From: Enoplolaimus lenunculus
Taxonomy: Eukaryota > Nematoda > Enoplea > Enoplida > Thoracostomopsidae
Length of the DNA: 64,000 bases
Direction of reading: 5' to 3'
Assembly: GCA_030248215.1 (NCBI GenBank)
Contig: JASANG010000733.1
Location: 1 to 64,000, forward strand
Position 1 is the first letter of the stretch. Each line of letters starts with the position of its first letter. Both the position numbers and the translations under genes were made by a program. Under the pieces are notes generated by a model. It was not told the DNA's origin. It worked only from the letters and a program-made list of their open reading frames with translations, and did no database searches. Below, in pieces: positions 20,293-33,000 of the stretch.

Positions 20293-20825
20293 TATTTTTG
20301 GAATGTACTCCTGGTAGATGAATTTCGTAATTTTCATTTCATTCCGAACAATAATTGCGACATATCTTCAATGAAAAATTGTCGAGATATACACGTGATT
20401 TATACCCAATTCCCACCGAACAAATGAAAGAAATTGTGATATTTCTATAGCGGAAACGGACACTGATGTTTACTTGAAACGTATATTCCCTGCCATTAAC
20501 TATTGAACAAATCCGTTTGGTGTTTTAAATTCAATACACCTTAAAGAGAAACTTCATACCGTCAATGAATGTCGGTTATTTATTGGACCACTTCAGGCGA
20601 CTGGGCACATGATTTGATCAAAGATTATTGAATCCAACAAGCGTAGTGTCACTAATACCATAAACAGATGACAGATTGCAGATTTTTGCAAAAATGTGTT
20701 CCAAACCCAATTTGAGAAGCCCAGGGGCACTGTTGACAAAACTGTGACTTTCGGTATCCGCTTTTCAAATAATGATTTGCTTTGTTGCATATCGAAACTG
20801 ATGAAGGCCCTGGCTAATGCATACA

Positions 20826-21640
20826 ACTGAACCGAAACATTAGTATAAACATGCTCCTAAGCGTAAGAATGAGCTTATACTTTAGCCTAATGCGGGGTTC
20901 ACGTTACAACTGGGGCAGCCTGGAACACGTTTTGTCCCTATGACTATAGCTGGTAACATTTTGTCTGACCGTTTATCCGCTATGAGATTCAAAAAATTTG
21001 AATTGTCTGCTATCCTGATGTGACATCTACTGTTTGTACTGCAATATCATATATTCCAAATATTGTCTGCGAGTATCATATGATATGTTTGAAAATGTCT
21101 GCAAAGTTGTGGTAAACTAGCTTGATTGTCCTGTAGAATGTCATATGATACTAAAATTTCAAATTTAATTATTTGTACTTAGGAATATATTTTGGGAAAA
21201 ACATAGCGAGAAACAGAAACGTAGAAGCTAATTCAACTTGCGAAATCATTTAATGCTGCACTATCCGACTTTTTACTGTTTTATTTAGCGTGCATAAATT
21301 CCATTGTCCTATATAAAATCATATGACATTTAGTAGAATTTTGGAATATCATATGATATTCGCATAAATGTCCCGCAGTATCATATGACAAATGGTTATT
21401 TGTATACGATGATCGCTTGACATCAGCGATTTGTAAGCCAATGTCATGACATTCACATTTTGTCTACATAACCGCTATTCGGATCACTAAATTTTATGTT
21501 GACGTCGAATCAACTTGGACAAAACGTGTTTCAAGCTGCCCCAGTTAGAACGTGAACGCCGCATAAGTGTAAGCCAAAAAATTAGTCTAGATTCCAGACC
21601 CACACAAAACGTTCCGTCCATGATCTTAACATGGGCCAAG
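20826..21640. mobile_element. TTAGGC-bearing element, subfamily 2, split by another MITE
   Basis: Left part 20826-20890 (TAAGCGTAAGAATGAGCTTA) and right part 21564-21640 (AAAAAATTAGTCTAG, ACGTTCCGTCCATG, TTAACATGGGCC) together match the 56362-type element; the Harbinger-like MITE 20891-21563 lies between them. Confidence 0.7.
20891..21563. mobile_element. PIF/Harbinger-like MITE nested in a TTAGGC element
   Basis: 673 bp with inverted ends of about 46 bp, starting TGCGGGGTTCACGTTACAAC and (inverted) TGCGGCGTTCACGTTCTAAC, and the 3-bp duplication TAA (20888-20890, 21564-21566) typical of PIF/Harbinger. Interior has several ATCATATGAT-type palindromes between about 21070 and 21395. Confidence 0.85.
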
Positions 21641-22905
21641 GCCCTTAACAATGGTGGTCAATGCTTGCTTGTAAAGGTCTCTTTGAACTCAAAAGTTTTT
21701 AGAGATGTTCAGTTGGACGAAAAATTGAAAATATATCATGAGTCAATTGGTATTAATTTTCTTTGCTAGTGACGCATCGCTCACAACAAGAAAGCCGCAA
21801 CTTTATATTGTATGCTATTATATAAAAATTTACGATACTGAAATTATATACTTACCACAGTTGTTTGTAAAGGCCGTGACGAATAAGTACATTCTAAATT
21901 TCAATCACTGACATACATGTGCAGTTAGACAGCATTGTGTAAACCCAAAATACCGGACGTGTACTTGACCCGACTACGAGGGAAGACTGATATTTATTTT
22001 GCCTTTCCAGAGGGCACCCCCGTGATTCGGTTACGGATCGTTACTATTTTTCACATTTTAGTTGGACCCTACACCCTTTTTATCCTCTTTTTGATGGACA
22101 GCGCTCTGACTTGCTCCGAAGCATTTTTGTTGATTGCCGTGACCGTTAATATGCGGGTGATCTGAGTGTCTGTTGCAATTTGAGCAGTCCAATTAGGGGT
22201 ACCGACTCCTACAGACTTGGACTCAACGCGAGGACCCATCTTTACACAGGTCACTCCAGTATAGGACTGCTGCCACAATGTAGCAGTTTCCAAAACCCGA
22301 AAAAACCTAAGCGCCATGCAGACCGTACATTTAGTACATTCGGAACATTGTACACTGTCAATACACTTAATCTGGTCAAAAAATTCAAGTTATCACTGTA
22401 ACGCGCACAAACTCGACTTGGGAATTTGGCGGAAAAGTAAGGACATTCTGAAATTACAGATTTTTACACAAAAAGTTTACAAATTGCAGTGAATATTCAT
22501 CAAGACAAAAACCAAACTTTGTACCCATACTCCTCAATAGTTTCGTTACTAACACTGATCCTAAACATACACCGATAATTCTATATAACAGGTTCCTCTA
22601 CCGTAAACCAACCATAACTATTTCATCAGCCGCCTTTGATCGACCATTTCACACGCAATTGTAAACATACCGGTAACAGGTAAACGCATTATAATTGAAA
22701 CCAATATTTAACGCACCAAGTATTCATTGACGTCACAGACTTTATGATAAAACTAAACAAATATCACAGGAATCGCAGCTAACACTTGAATCATCTATTG
22801 GATTTAAGCCAATTTAAATAAACCATTAGCCATAGCTGGTTTTTAAGTGCGACCCACAATAAAGTTAGAAATATTAGGTAAAAAACCACTCAAACAATCA
22901 ATACG
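21641..22905. other. no gene recognised
   Basis: Apart from the MITE fragment at 21967-22085, AT-rich with no exon-like match on either strand. Confidence 0.5.
21967..22085 (+). mobile_element. fragment of the CTGTAGTGACC MITE
   Basis: GACTGATATTTATTTTGCC and CGGTTACGG.TCGTTA follow the 60897 copy in order; ends are not preserved. Confidence 0.6.
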
Positions 22906-23099
22906 GCCAATGTTACTTTAAGGGGCGTAACAGTAGATTAAACGTAATCCAAAGTCTACACCTAAGCGTTGCAAAAATGAGTTCCTAAGCCTAATCCTAA
23001 GCCTAAGCCTAATTTTAAGCAAAAAATGTAATCAAGAATCTTAACCTACTCTTTTTATACACACCAGAAACCTGGACTCTCCTTAAAGTAACATTGGCC
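22906..23099. mobile_element. TTAGGC-bearing MITE, subfamily 1
   Basis: Ends GGCCAATGTTACTTTAAGGG and the same sequence inverted. Interior GCAAAAATGAGTTCCTAAGC and CCTAAGCC repeats. Lies between the MYRF and EVI5 3' ends. Confidence 0.85.
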
Positions 23100-25848
23100 A
23101 AATAAAGGTGGCTTCAATATTTCTACGCTAAAATTACATTATTCACGAACATTAATGTTAAGTCGAACACATATACAAATGGCTGCAAGTATTTGCTTAT
23201 TCATAGCCCAGAAGTTTGGTTTAGCAATAAAAATAGTTGCAGACTGCAAAGTTAAATATTTTGCAAACCACAGTTATCGTTTATGCTTAATACTAGTATA
23301 TATACAGAAAAATTTTGGAGAAATAAATAAACAATAATAAAAATATGCTATTGCAGTATAAAATTATCTATAACAAATAAACGTAACGCAGATCAATTTA
23401 AATTTTACATATATATATCAGAGTTCGAAATCCGTATTTTTATGTCGTTCACACGCGTGTTTTTTGGAAGTAAAAATATAATATAATTGAATTAACCATT
23501 TAAAATATTCACTTATTCATTGACAATCTTGATCTAAACCACCAATTTATACCATAACTCAGGCACGTTTTGCGATGAAGACAGCGTAAAAATGTGTTCA
23601 AACTCACTAAACCCTGACGAATGTTTATCGTCTCTGTACAGTGCCGACCTAAGTTGCAGTTGAAACATGTTTCCAAAAAACAGCTAATACATCATTCGAT
23701 ATCACATCATTAAAACGACCACACTCAAAATCAACAAAATCCACATAAAAGCATTACATTTTCAACGGTTGATTCAACAAAGAAACGATCACACTTCAAT
23801 GAACAGTATAATTGTAATCGAGCTTCAACGAATAGGATGGATTTGAAGTTTGAAACATACTATAACGCTTACAACTGGCAACCGTATACATTACAGACGT
23901 TCAAATTTTTCATTAGTAAGTTCACAATTATTTAAAAAATTCAAAAACTTTGGAAAAAAAAAAAAAAAAACGCGCCCTTCCCAACACACCATTTTTTCAA
24001 CTATTATTCTACGTATAATAGACGTTGATACAGTTCCACAAAAACAGCCCCTCGTTCGCTTCTTCAAAACACGGACACGTCTTGGTTTCATTCAATCACA
24101 ACAGCAAACAGCAGATTGTCAAAGTACGGACAGTGAAGTGAATGAATTAAGCAACAGAAATGTAGAAATTAGCAAATAAATATGGAATTATTATAATAAT
24201 TATAGAGGGCTGACGCTCCAAACAAACAAGAGTATAAAATTCCAAAACTGGCATGGAATTATAATTCGAAACCTAATCACAATTTATGCTCCACTTTTGC
24301 GTGCAAAGGTAACTCAAAAAGTTGCCGTGACTGGCTCATGGTTTACAGTTTTAACATTATTGATTGTTTCCAATAGATTCATTAAAATAAAATATATTAT
24401 CTACGTATTGACAACCTTTGATTAAAACGGCCCAATGTAGCGATATAAATGCCATCTCAACTGCTCGACGGAATCACTACCACTTGCTCTTCTCAGCACA
24501 CATGTTTGTCTGGATAACCAAAACCTACGTTGAAAAATTATCCCCAAATTTAACGTGAAAGTTACACGCCCAAGGGCGAGTTGAAGTCTAATCCCAAGCT
24601 TAAGTTGTGCCAATCAGGGTGCAACCGGAATTACAATTTACCGGATGTTGAACAAATTATCGGAAACGGAACCGGAAAATTACAAATACATGCCACCGAA
24701 ACAATTCGTTTTAATTTTCTTTTTGCACTATAATGGGTGCAATATCCCTTAGTTGGAGATAGGTAATCACTTGATCTGCTGTATTTCAGATTTTCATAAT
24801 CCACGGAAGCGAAATCTAGCATCGATGGTTTGTTTATTTTTGGCGATTGTCAACGTTTATATACTATACGAATTGAAATATACTTAATTTCCATAGTCAA
24901 TTTTAGCAATAAATTTTAAGCCTAACTTATATGTATTACATTGAACTAACAATATATGATATCGGAAAGGACACCACAGGCGTAAAGCATACGATTAAAA
25001 TAGTTACAATCAGTGAATGTTTCAATGCTCGATGAAACAACACCATTTTAAATATAGAGTCAATCGAAAAGTAAACAATAAATAAAGAATAAATATTTCA
25101 AAATACAAAAGCATGAAGAAATGTAACATACGTTCAAATCAGCATAATTCACTTCGTTTAGACAAGCCAGCCAGAAAAAAACATTTTGCTAATCACATGA
25201 GCTAGACATGACGCCCAGTATATGTATGCTGAAAAAGTTTTGCCAGTATCTAATTGTAAATACCAGTAGAATAGCAGATAAACATGAAGTTTAAAATTTG
25301 GCAAATACTTGCTCCGCCATCAAAGGCGTATACAGGTGACAAGGCAGAAAGCTGGAACATATCACCTTCCGAAACTATTCAAGGCATAAGAAAAGGTAAG
25401 GTGCTATTTGATTTTAGCTTCGATAACATTCCAAGCACTAATGCGTGTTGTATAGACAATTTTATACACCAAATATGATACTCCCGTAGATACGCTATAC
25501 AAAATAAAGATTAATGATTTAGTCTTTTATAACAATAAACAACAGAAAATATATAATATGTACCTGTGAATGAATATGATACAACAATGGGATGTATGCA
25601 AGAGACAGATCTTGAAAGAATATTATGAACACAAAAGTGAACTAGCGAGGTCTAATCGCGCAGGCAAACAGATAAACCGCGCATCCTACATACCTGTGCT
25701 CAACGGACTTAAGATTCAGAAACGGCATACCTATGTCTAAGCCGCCTAAGACCAAACATTTCCTTAATCCGTAATCTTAAAAATGGAGGAAGCTATTACA
25801 AGAATATAAGTCTAAATCATCTTCTAAGTTAAATCAACTCAGCATGTA
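23100..25848. other. no gene recognised; region beyond the EVI5 stop
   Basis: Includes the EVI5 3' UTR (extent unknown), an A-rich tract at 23955-23971 and one CAGGGTGCAACCGG hAT-type end at about 24616. Short open frames on the + strand (23850-24179, 25284-25478) resemble no family I know. Confidence 0.5.
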
Positions 25849-27053
25849 TTACTCGTCTCCTCGCGGTGTTACTTCCGTACTCTCTTCGGTTTCCACTATA
25901 CTACTACTGGATCCAGACTTATTAGTAATTTCCGAATGCAAACTACCGTTACACAGCGTTTGCTCCACGGGTTCGACCGCTTCAGTTTTTGAACCGCCGT
26001 CATCAAATTTATTTATGTTCGCTAATTTGGCTTGTTCTTCACCGGTACAACTGCTTGCTGCGGCAGCACTGTTTCCAGCGCTACAGCCATTTGGCGCATT
26101 ACCCAATTTGGAGCCAGTTACTGCTGCTTTAGCGTTTCTAATCGAGGTCGCACTTACTGAAGTTCCGGTTGCGGTCCTATGCGACGACTGGTGTGAAGTC
26201 GCCAAAGAATGATCTACAATTGGACTTGCCGGGGTAGTTGGCCCAGTGGAAGCTGTTGTCGACCTAGTTTGTTGCCGGTCGCTTGAAAATGTTAAATAGT
26301 CGGGTGGAATTTTGACAGCCATATCAGCAACAACGGTCGACAAATCGAATTCGGATGAAATTGAAATGCGATCAGCTGACGCGACTGAATTCGTTAGGCT
26401 TGTCGGGGTTTCTAGCTAAAAATACACCTTTGTAGTTTTAAATATACTCCTTTGGACACCCTGAGCGTGTGGGTTTCTTATTTGTCGCGAATGATTTGTC
26501 TCGAAACCGAATAGCAAACAATATATTATCAAAATCATTAAGTTATACAGGATGCAGTGTTCAGCTGTAGCCCCTATCAGAAATAAGTGCAATATTGCGA
26601 TTGCATTTCAGTCGCGACGTAATCGCAATCGATCGCAACCAAATTTCTCGTCCAGTCGTAATGCAGAAACCAACCATTATCATCGCAAACGCAGCAATCC
26701 CGACTGCGATACTAGCAGAATTATTTCTGACAGTGACTGTTGGTGCAATAATTACATCCGTTTATGGTTTTTCCTCATAAGCTGGTTGGTGCAATAATTG
26801 CATCCGTTTATAGTTTTTCCTTATAAACTATAGACACCAAACTTTCCTAAGTACACCTAAAATTCAATGTAGCAACTGTATACAGAAATAACTATCAAAA
26901 AACATTTGGTTTATGAATCTATTCCTCAAAACTGAATCACCAATTAGAATTTTATAATTGGATACATTAGCTTAAACCTGTCACTGGTGTGACACAAAAT
27001 AATCTTACCTCAGTATTTGAATTCAACTGATCATGAGTCCACTTTTCAGCGTT
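25849..27053 (-). CDS. EVI5: EVI5 last two exons: 15-codon exon and disordered C-terminal tail
   Basis: The 45-nt exon 27053-27009 (NAEKWTHDQLNSNTE) is supported by an AG acceptor and a GTAAGA donor and keeps frame. The last exon 26415-25849 starts LETPTSLTNSVASADRISIS and is rich in Ser, Thr, Ala and Gly, ending TEVTPRGDE and TAA. The tail does not resemble the vertebrate C terminus. No clear minus-strand AATAAA was seen close downstream. Confidence 0.82.
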
Positions 27054-30000
27054 CTAAAACCAAGAAAATTTTATTACCGTCAAACGCTGGGCTTTGTGCA
27101 TGACGATTATCGCTCTTTCATCACCGCGCGTTAGACAAATATGAAGACATTTAGAATGCTACTGTGTACGGTTAACCAATGCTCTACTACTAATGCAATA
27201 ACGTCTATGACAAGAAAAGTATAAACTAAAAGGAAACAGTATATCTGTTCAAAACTGAACATAAACAACGTTAAAATCCGATTACTTTCAAAATAAATTT
27301 GTATAAAACCCAGCTGAATTATGCTTCAAACAATGCTGGATAAATTAGATTTAATGAACTCTCAAGGTGTACTTTAACGTAGATAAAAACCATGAACTCA
27401 GAAAAAAGCTATTTTTGGGCTTATAAATCGATCGATGCTAAAACTAGTTACTCAACACACTTTTGACTCCAACTCGGAAATTCTGCTCTTCAATTCGGCA
27501 ATTACTTGAAGTAGCTCAGTTTCGCGCAATCTGCTCATCACATTCGACTCTTGTATCTGTAACAGCCCAGGAGTTAATTACTAGACTACAGCAGTCGACG
27601 ACAGATCTAAACCGTCTTTCTAACTTAAGATTTCTCACCAATGTTCATTACTGCGTCTAGTTTCAGTCCAGCTTGACTTTGTAAGAAGCATAACATAACT
27701 AAACCAGTCGTAGTAGAACTACATGTATTGAGCGAAGCTCAGGCATATTTACTTATTAATCAGTCTAGTTATAATCATTCCAAACTTATAAAGCACAAAC
27801 GGATAGTCTGACCCACTTACTTTCCATTTAATCTAATATGCGTCTTTGTTATTAACCCTAATAATTAGTGAAATATTGTAAAAAGTCTTAATTTAGGCTT
27901 ATCAGTTATGCTAATACGCAAACTAGCTAAATATTTAACTGTCGGTACATTTGATTTCTTGTAACTCTAATATTCAGTGAAATAATTTTAAAAGTCCTAG
28001 TTTAGCCTTAACTAATTATACTAATATGCAAATTAGCTATTTGCTCACTATTCCATATTCGGTTTTGGAGGTTTATAAACAATTTATTCAGATTTCTTGC
28101 ACCCAAAACCTCTTCAGTATTGAAATTAGATTGCTTGTAACCCTAATAATTAGTGAAATACAGTAGAAAGACTTGATTTAGGCGTAATCAATTATGCAAA
28201 TCAACCTGTAGCTAATAAACGGTTTAAAATTTTAAAACCTTAGTGCGAGGTTAAAACCCCAGGATAATAAGCTTTCAAACAAAAAAGTTTATCAAAAACG
28301 GTGCAGCGGTTTCCGAGATTTTTTCAGACGGACAGACAGACGGACATCTACCTTCCGTCCGACCCCCTGGTACAAAATATAAAACGCTTCACGAAACTTC
28401 GAGCTTCGCTCAATCAGTGGAGTGCACAATAGGCAACAATAAATTTGTGAAATCAATTAACTAAAACATTGTCACAACGTCACTATTCACCTACTTGTGT
28501 ATCAGTATCTCCCAACCGTCGCAAAGCATCTTTGAGCTTGGTTTCCACTTCACGTTGGGCTAAGTGGCTATTTTCAAGATCTGTTTGTAAACGCTTGTAG
28601 TCGATGTCTTGTCTTCGTATCTGATTGGTCCAAACATGATTCTGCAAACAAGTCATCATTCCAAGTAAAACTTTGCTCCAACACGGCGCTAACTCATGAC
28701 GAAAATATTGCTGGTTATCCGCTCAAACTACTAAGTTATACAGCCATGATTATTAATATTATTGTCAAGAATTTACTTAATTCTATTAGGAAACGTGACG
28801 GTAAGGCGTAAGATTTTGCAATTGTTGTTTGCCCAACCCAGATCATGTAATTAAGACATTTAAAAATATAAAAATGTAGACAATGGTTGTATCCAAACTG
28901 CCTTAGTTGTACAGTATCTTTGCTATCGTGGGTCATTTTAGTAACAAAGGCCAGCCCATTATGAAACCGGAAGATCGGTAGACGAAGAAACCGGGAGGTT
29001 TGAGTTTCGGTGGACGTGAAAACTGTGAGGTTTAAGTGTTATCGTAGGAATAGGCCTATATGTAATTAGGCTCATCGTTTCGTTTAAAAATGTAGACAAC
29101 GGTTGTACCCAAACTGTCGTAGTTATACAGTATCTTTGCTATTGCAGTTGATTTTAATTACAAAGGCGTGCCTATTATGAGACAGGGGGATTGGTAGACG
29201 ATGAAACCGGAAGGTTTAAGCTTAGAGAATGTAAAAACCAAGTAGGTAGATGTATTATCTTAGGATTAGGCATGTATGTAATTAGGCTTACGCTTGGCAT
29301 AGACTTATGCTTAGCGGACAGGCCCTTATTATAACTACCTGGGCCGATACTACTATGCTCTTTTATTCACATCAAACAATTTTAATACGTAAACTTAGCA
29401 ACAATTACTATAATTGTTATTATTATTAATATTATTATTATTATTATTATTTGCAAAATAGACTTTAAATTGTCAAACCTGAGTTTCCAGCTCCATCACT
29501 TTCTGTTTCAATTCTTTTAATTCAACGCACGCTTCCGCTTCACGTATCCGTGTGCCCATCAACTGATCTTCAAGCTCTTTCCGCGTAATGGTACCAGGGC
29601 CAAAACCGGAACCAGAAGTTGGGTCAGCCCCAGTACCGTTAGCGCCGGAACCGGACGCTGTTGATTGGCGACCAATAATGCCACCAGCGGAACTTATGAT
29701 ACTGCTCAGTGTCGAGCGTCGTTTTTCTGAATTAGACATAGGAGTACTACTAATTTCGTTTACAGGGTTGTGAGGCTTATTATTTAGTGATTGTGGAGAG
29801 CTGGAAGTTGTTGAAGTTGAATTTGAACTTAGGCAAGATGATTGAATGTGGCTTCGTTCAGGTGAATCTGAGGCACTTGAAATCGATACGTCAGCAGTTG
29901 TTACTGAGTTCATTGAGGACTCTTTAATTGACGAATTGACACTGCACGAGCATACATGGCTTGTGTACTTCTAAAATGCATTTGCAAAGGACTATAATGG

Positions 30001-33000
30001 TGGCGTTTTCCTATCATTTAGGAAAGAAGCATCAATCACGTTCAAATCTTTTTCTTTCTTTCCTACACCTCTGCCACCCTTCTGCAAACCCAAAAATTAT
30101 TTTTAATTGCACTACACACCAGCATTGACGTCGAGTATGAATCGTAGGTCGAACTAGGGCACCTAACTTCCAAAATTTTTTGCGTCTATATATTGCACAC
30201 GTACTCAACAAAGGCGCAAAGCGCAAGAACTTAAATTTTAAGGTACAGAAAATTTACTTCCTTACCCAACAACACTTATCTTCCCCTCAGCTTCCTCTCC
30301 AATAATTGGAGAAGCTCTGCCGCCCACTTCGCCAGTAACGGAGACCCACAGCAATGACTTGAAATTTTTTAACAACCGATATCAGGACTTTAAACTTTCA
30401 TAACGTTTCAGTAACCAAAAGTAGTAACAGCAAAAAAGTTCACTTTACGGCTGTACTCAGCCAGATGCTGCTCAATGTCAAAACAAAACTTTGACACAGC
30501 TTTACCGTCTATAAGTTAAGAAATGAAAATTTCGCCTGTCAAATACCCCAATTTGCCTAAACAAATATAAAAATATCCAATTTATCATACTTTCTCTCTC
30601 TGAATAATTATAATTATATAGATTCAACAGCTCATATATATAACTTTAAAAATTTAATGCTAATTTTTATATTCTTTCAATGACATAACGACTGCTTTGA
30701 AATAATCCTAAACGCGCCAATCAAAAAAACAAAACACTTGTATCCCGATCGCTGTGTACCTTGATAAAAAAGTCAATTGGGGAACACTTGAAGGTAACAA
30801 TTATTAATGTGAAATTATAAAATTATAAGAGAAAATTTTCCCTGCAACCTACTTGCCAAAACGAATCCAGTTCAGCGATTTTTTGTCTCATTTCTTTTAA
30901 CGAAAGCGTGGCTTCTGCCTCGCGCATTTTCACCGATATGAGCTCTTCTTGAAGGGATGCAACGTAATGATCAGGAGGCGTTTCCTTAAGGCGACGATTG
31001 GCCTAAATTATACAGTAACAATTCTACTGAAAAATTGTAAAACGAGCCAAATCCCTACGATTATTCACAAAATTTCCAAAGATCTTTAATGTCAACACTA
31101 CTTTGTTTAAAGCTACTTTCTGTCTAACATATCACGCAAACTAACCGTTTCTAAATCGTACACTCGATTCCTTAAATTACGAATCGTATTTTCGTTATCA
31201 GCTTCACGCGTTTTCGTCTCCATTAACTCTTGCTGTAAACCGTGAATGCGTTCAATCATTGCACTGTCGTCGACTTGAATTGCAACATGAGCGACAGAGT
31301 CGCTAGACTAAAACAACAATGCAATATTCGTAGTAATCATTCCAGCTGAGCCCGAAAAACTATCATATTATATAGTAGGGCAAACAATTGGCAAGTTTCA
31401 AAACTACCACACGTAAACATTCCCAAACAATGAAAACATAAGTATCCTCTCCTCAACACATGTTACTAACATCGTTATAAATAGAACAAAAGCATCTAGT
31501 AGGCATAAGGTGTGGCAATTTTGAAAAATGCCACTCGTTAACCCTATCATGTGCTATTTTTAGTGCACAGCAGGAAAAAATTATGATACACGTTGCACTA
31601 GTGAACCGAACCAAAGCGAAAGTCCGCCATAAAACAACGAACAATATAATTTGAAACTAGTTTTTAATAATTATTTAGACTTTTTGACTATTTTAACGCC
31701 GTCCGATGTCGCCCGGCGAAAACCAAATTTAGTTGACTGGCAGCGACGGAGTCGCCTCAGGGCACGAATAGTGCCACCTTAAGATCATATGCAACCATTT
31801 TTCATTCTAACATGGGGCAGTTGATTAATGGTGTGTAGCCGATGTATTTTCAAACAAAACCAGGCAAATTCTACTTACAAAACAAAAAACCATACAGTTT
31901 AGTATGTGAATAACATAGCTTTAAACAAACTGTAGTTCAAGCTATCCTCGTTTTGCTCTTTAGATACAAAGACTGGCTAGTTTGCATCGCTGTTGTTTGA
32001 ATACCTTTCCTGAACTAAGCTCTCTGATTGTTTCGTAGGCGTCTTCAAGCCGGCGATGCGCGTCCGCATTCATATCTCGTAAGCTAAGCAATTCATGTTT
32101 GATGTTGATTTTTGCTTCTGCTTCCTCTGCTAGATTGACTTGTCCTTGAATTAATCGGTCGGCGAGCGCACCGCTTTCCTGCAAACAAATTTGACTGCTG
32201 CTCAGAATAAGGTCTGACGTTTGTTTCAAAAACCAACCGTCAAAATATTAAATGATATTTCAGAATAACTACCTAGGACCACTAAATATAAAATGTACTC
32301 AAGAAAATACGTTTTATGTACGAGGCGACATTGAATCCATAATAATTATATTGTTGGTTCGTTACCAAAGACTAGATGCTACAAAAATTACCACGAAGTG
32401 AACACTTGCCTGTTCTAAGTACTCAATTCTTTGACGTAAAAGTCGGTTTTCTGTACGCAACCTCTGAAACACAAATGCGTATTAAGAATGTACTCCTGAC
32501 TCCGAGGACGCTACACACCGTTGCTTAAAAATCTTACTACAAAACGTGATATTTAATAAAACCAGATTCACTCATACAAGTTCCAACAAAAATTTAACAG
32601 TCACAATAAGTTTAGTATAAACGCTTCAGATAATTTTATAAAGGCTTCAAAGAATTCGAAATTGCATGTAACATAGCATAGTACAATTGTATACACACAG
32701 AGAAACTTCTGTGTATTAAGTGCTCCAAAAGACAATATCAAAAGTCTCAACTAGAGACTAACCCTCAGCTCCACCGCTTCTTCTTGCTCTTTCGTTCGCT
32801 TTGTTAAGTAGTCTTTTTCATATCTGGAACGTGTAAAGTGATGCGCAAGTTAACTGGCAATATGAAATCTTCCAGAAATACGTTTAAAATATACGATTAA
32901 CAGCGAGCGTAAAAATGACACCAAGCAAAAACACTATTCTAAAACAGAAGCATTCTTAACTTATAATATTTGCGAACAGCTGTTCAAATTCAACACCAGC

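Noticed and set aside
23850-24179. 109-codon open frame followed by AATAAA
   Set aside because: The C-terminal half looks protein-like, but it spans a poly-A tract, has no partner exons and no recognised domain.
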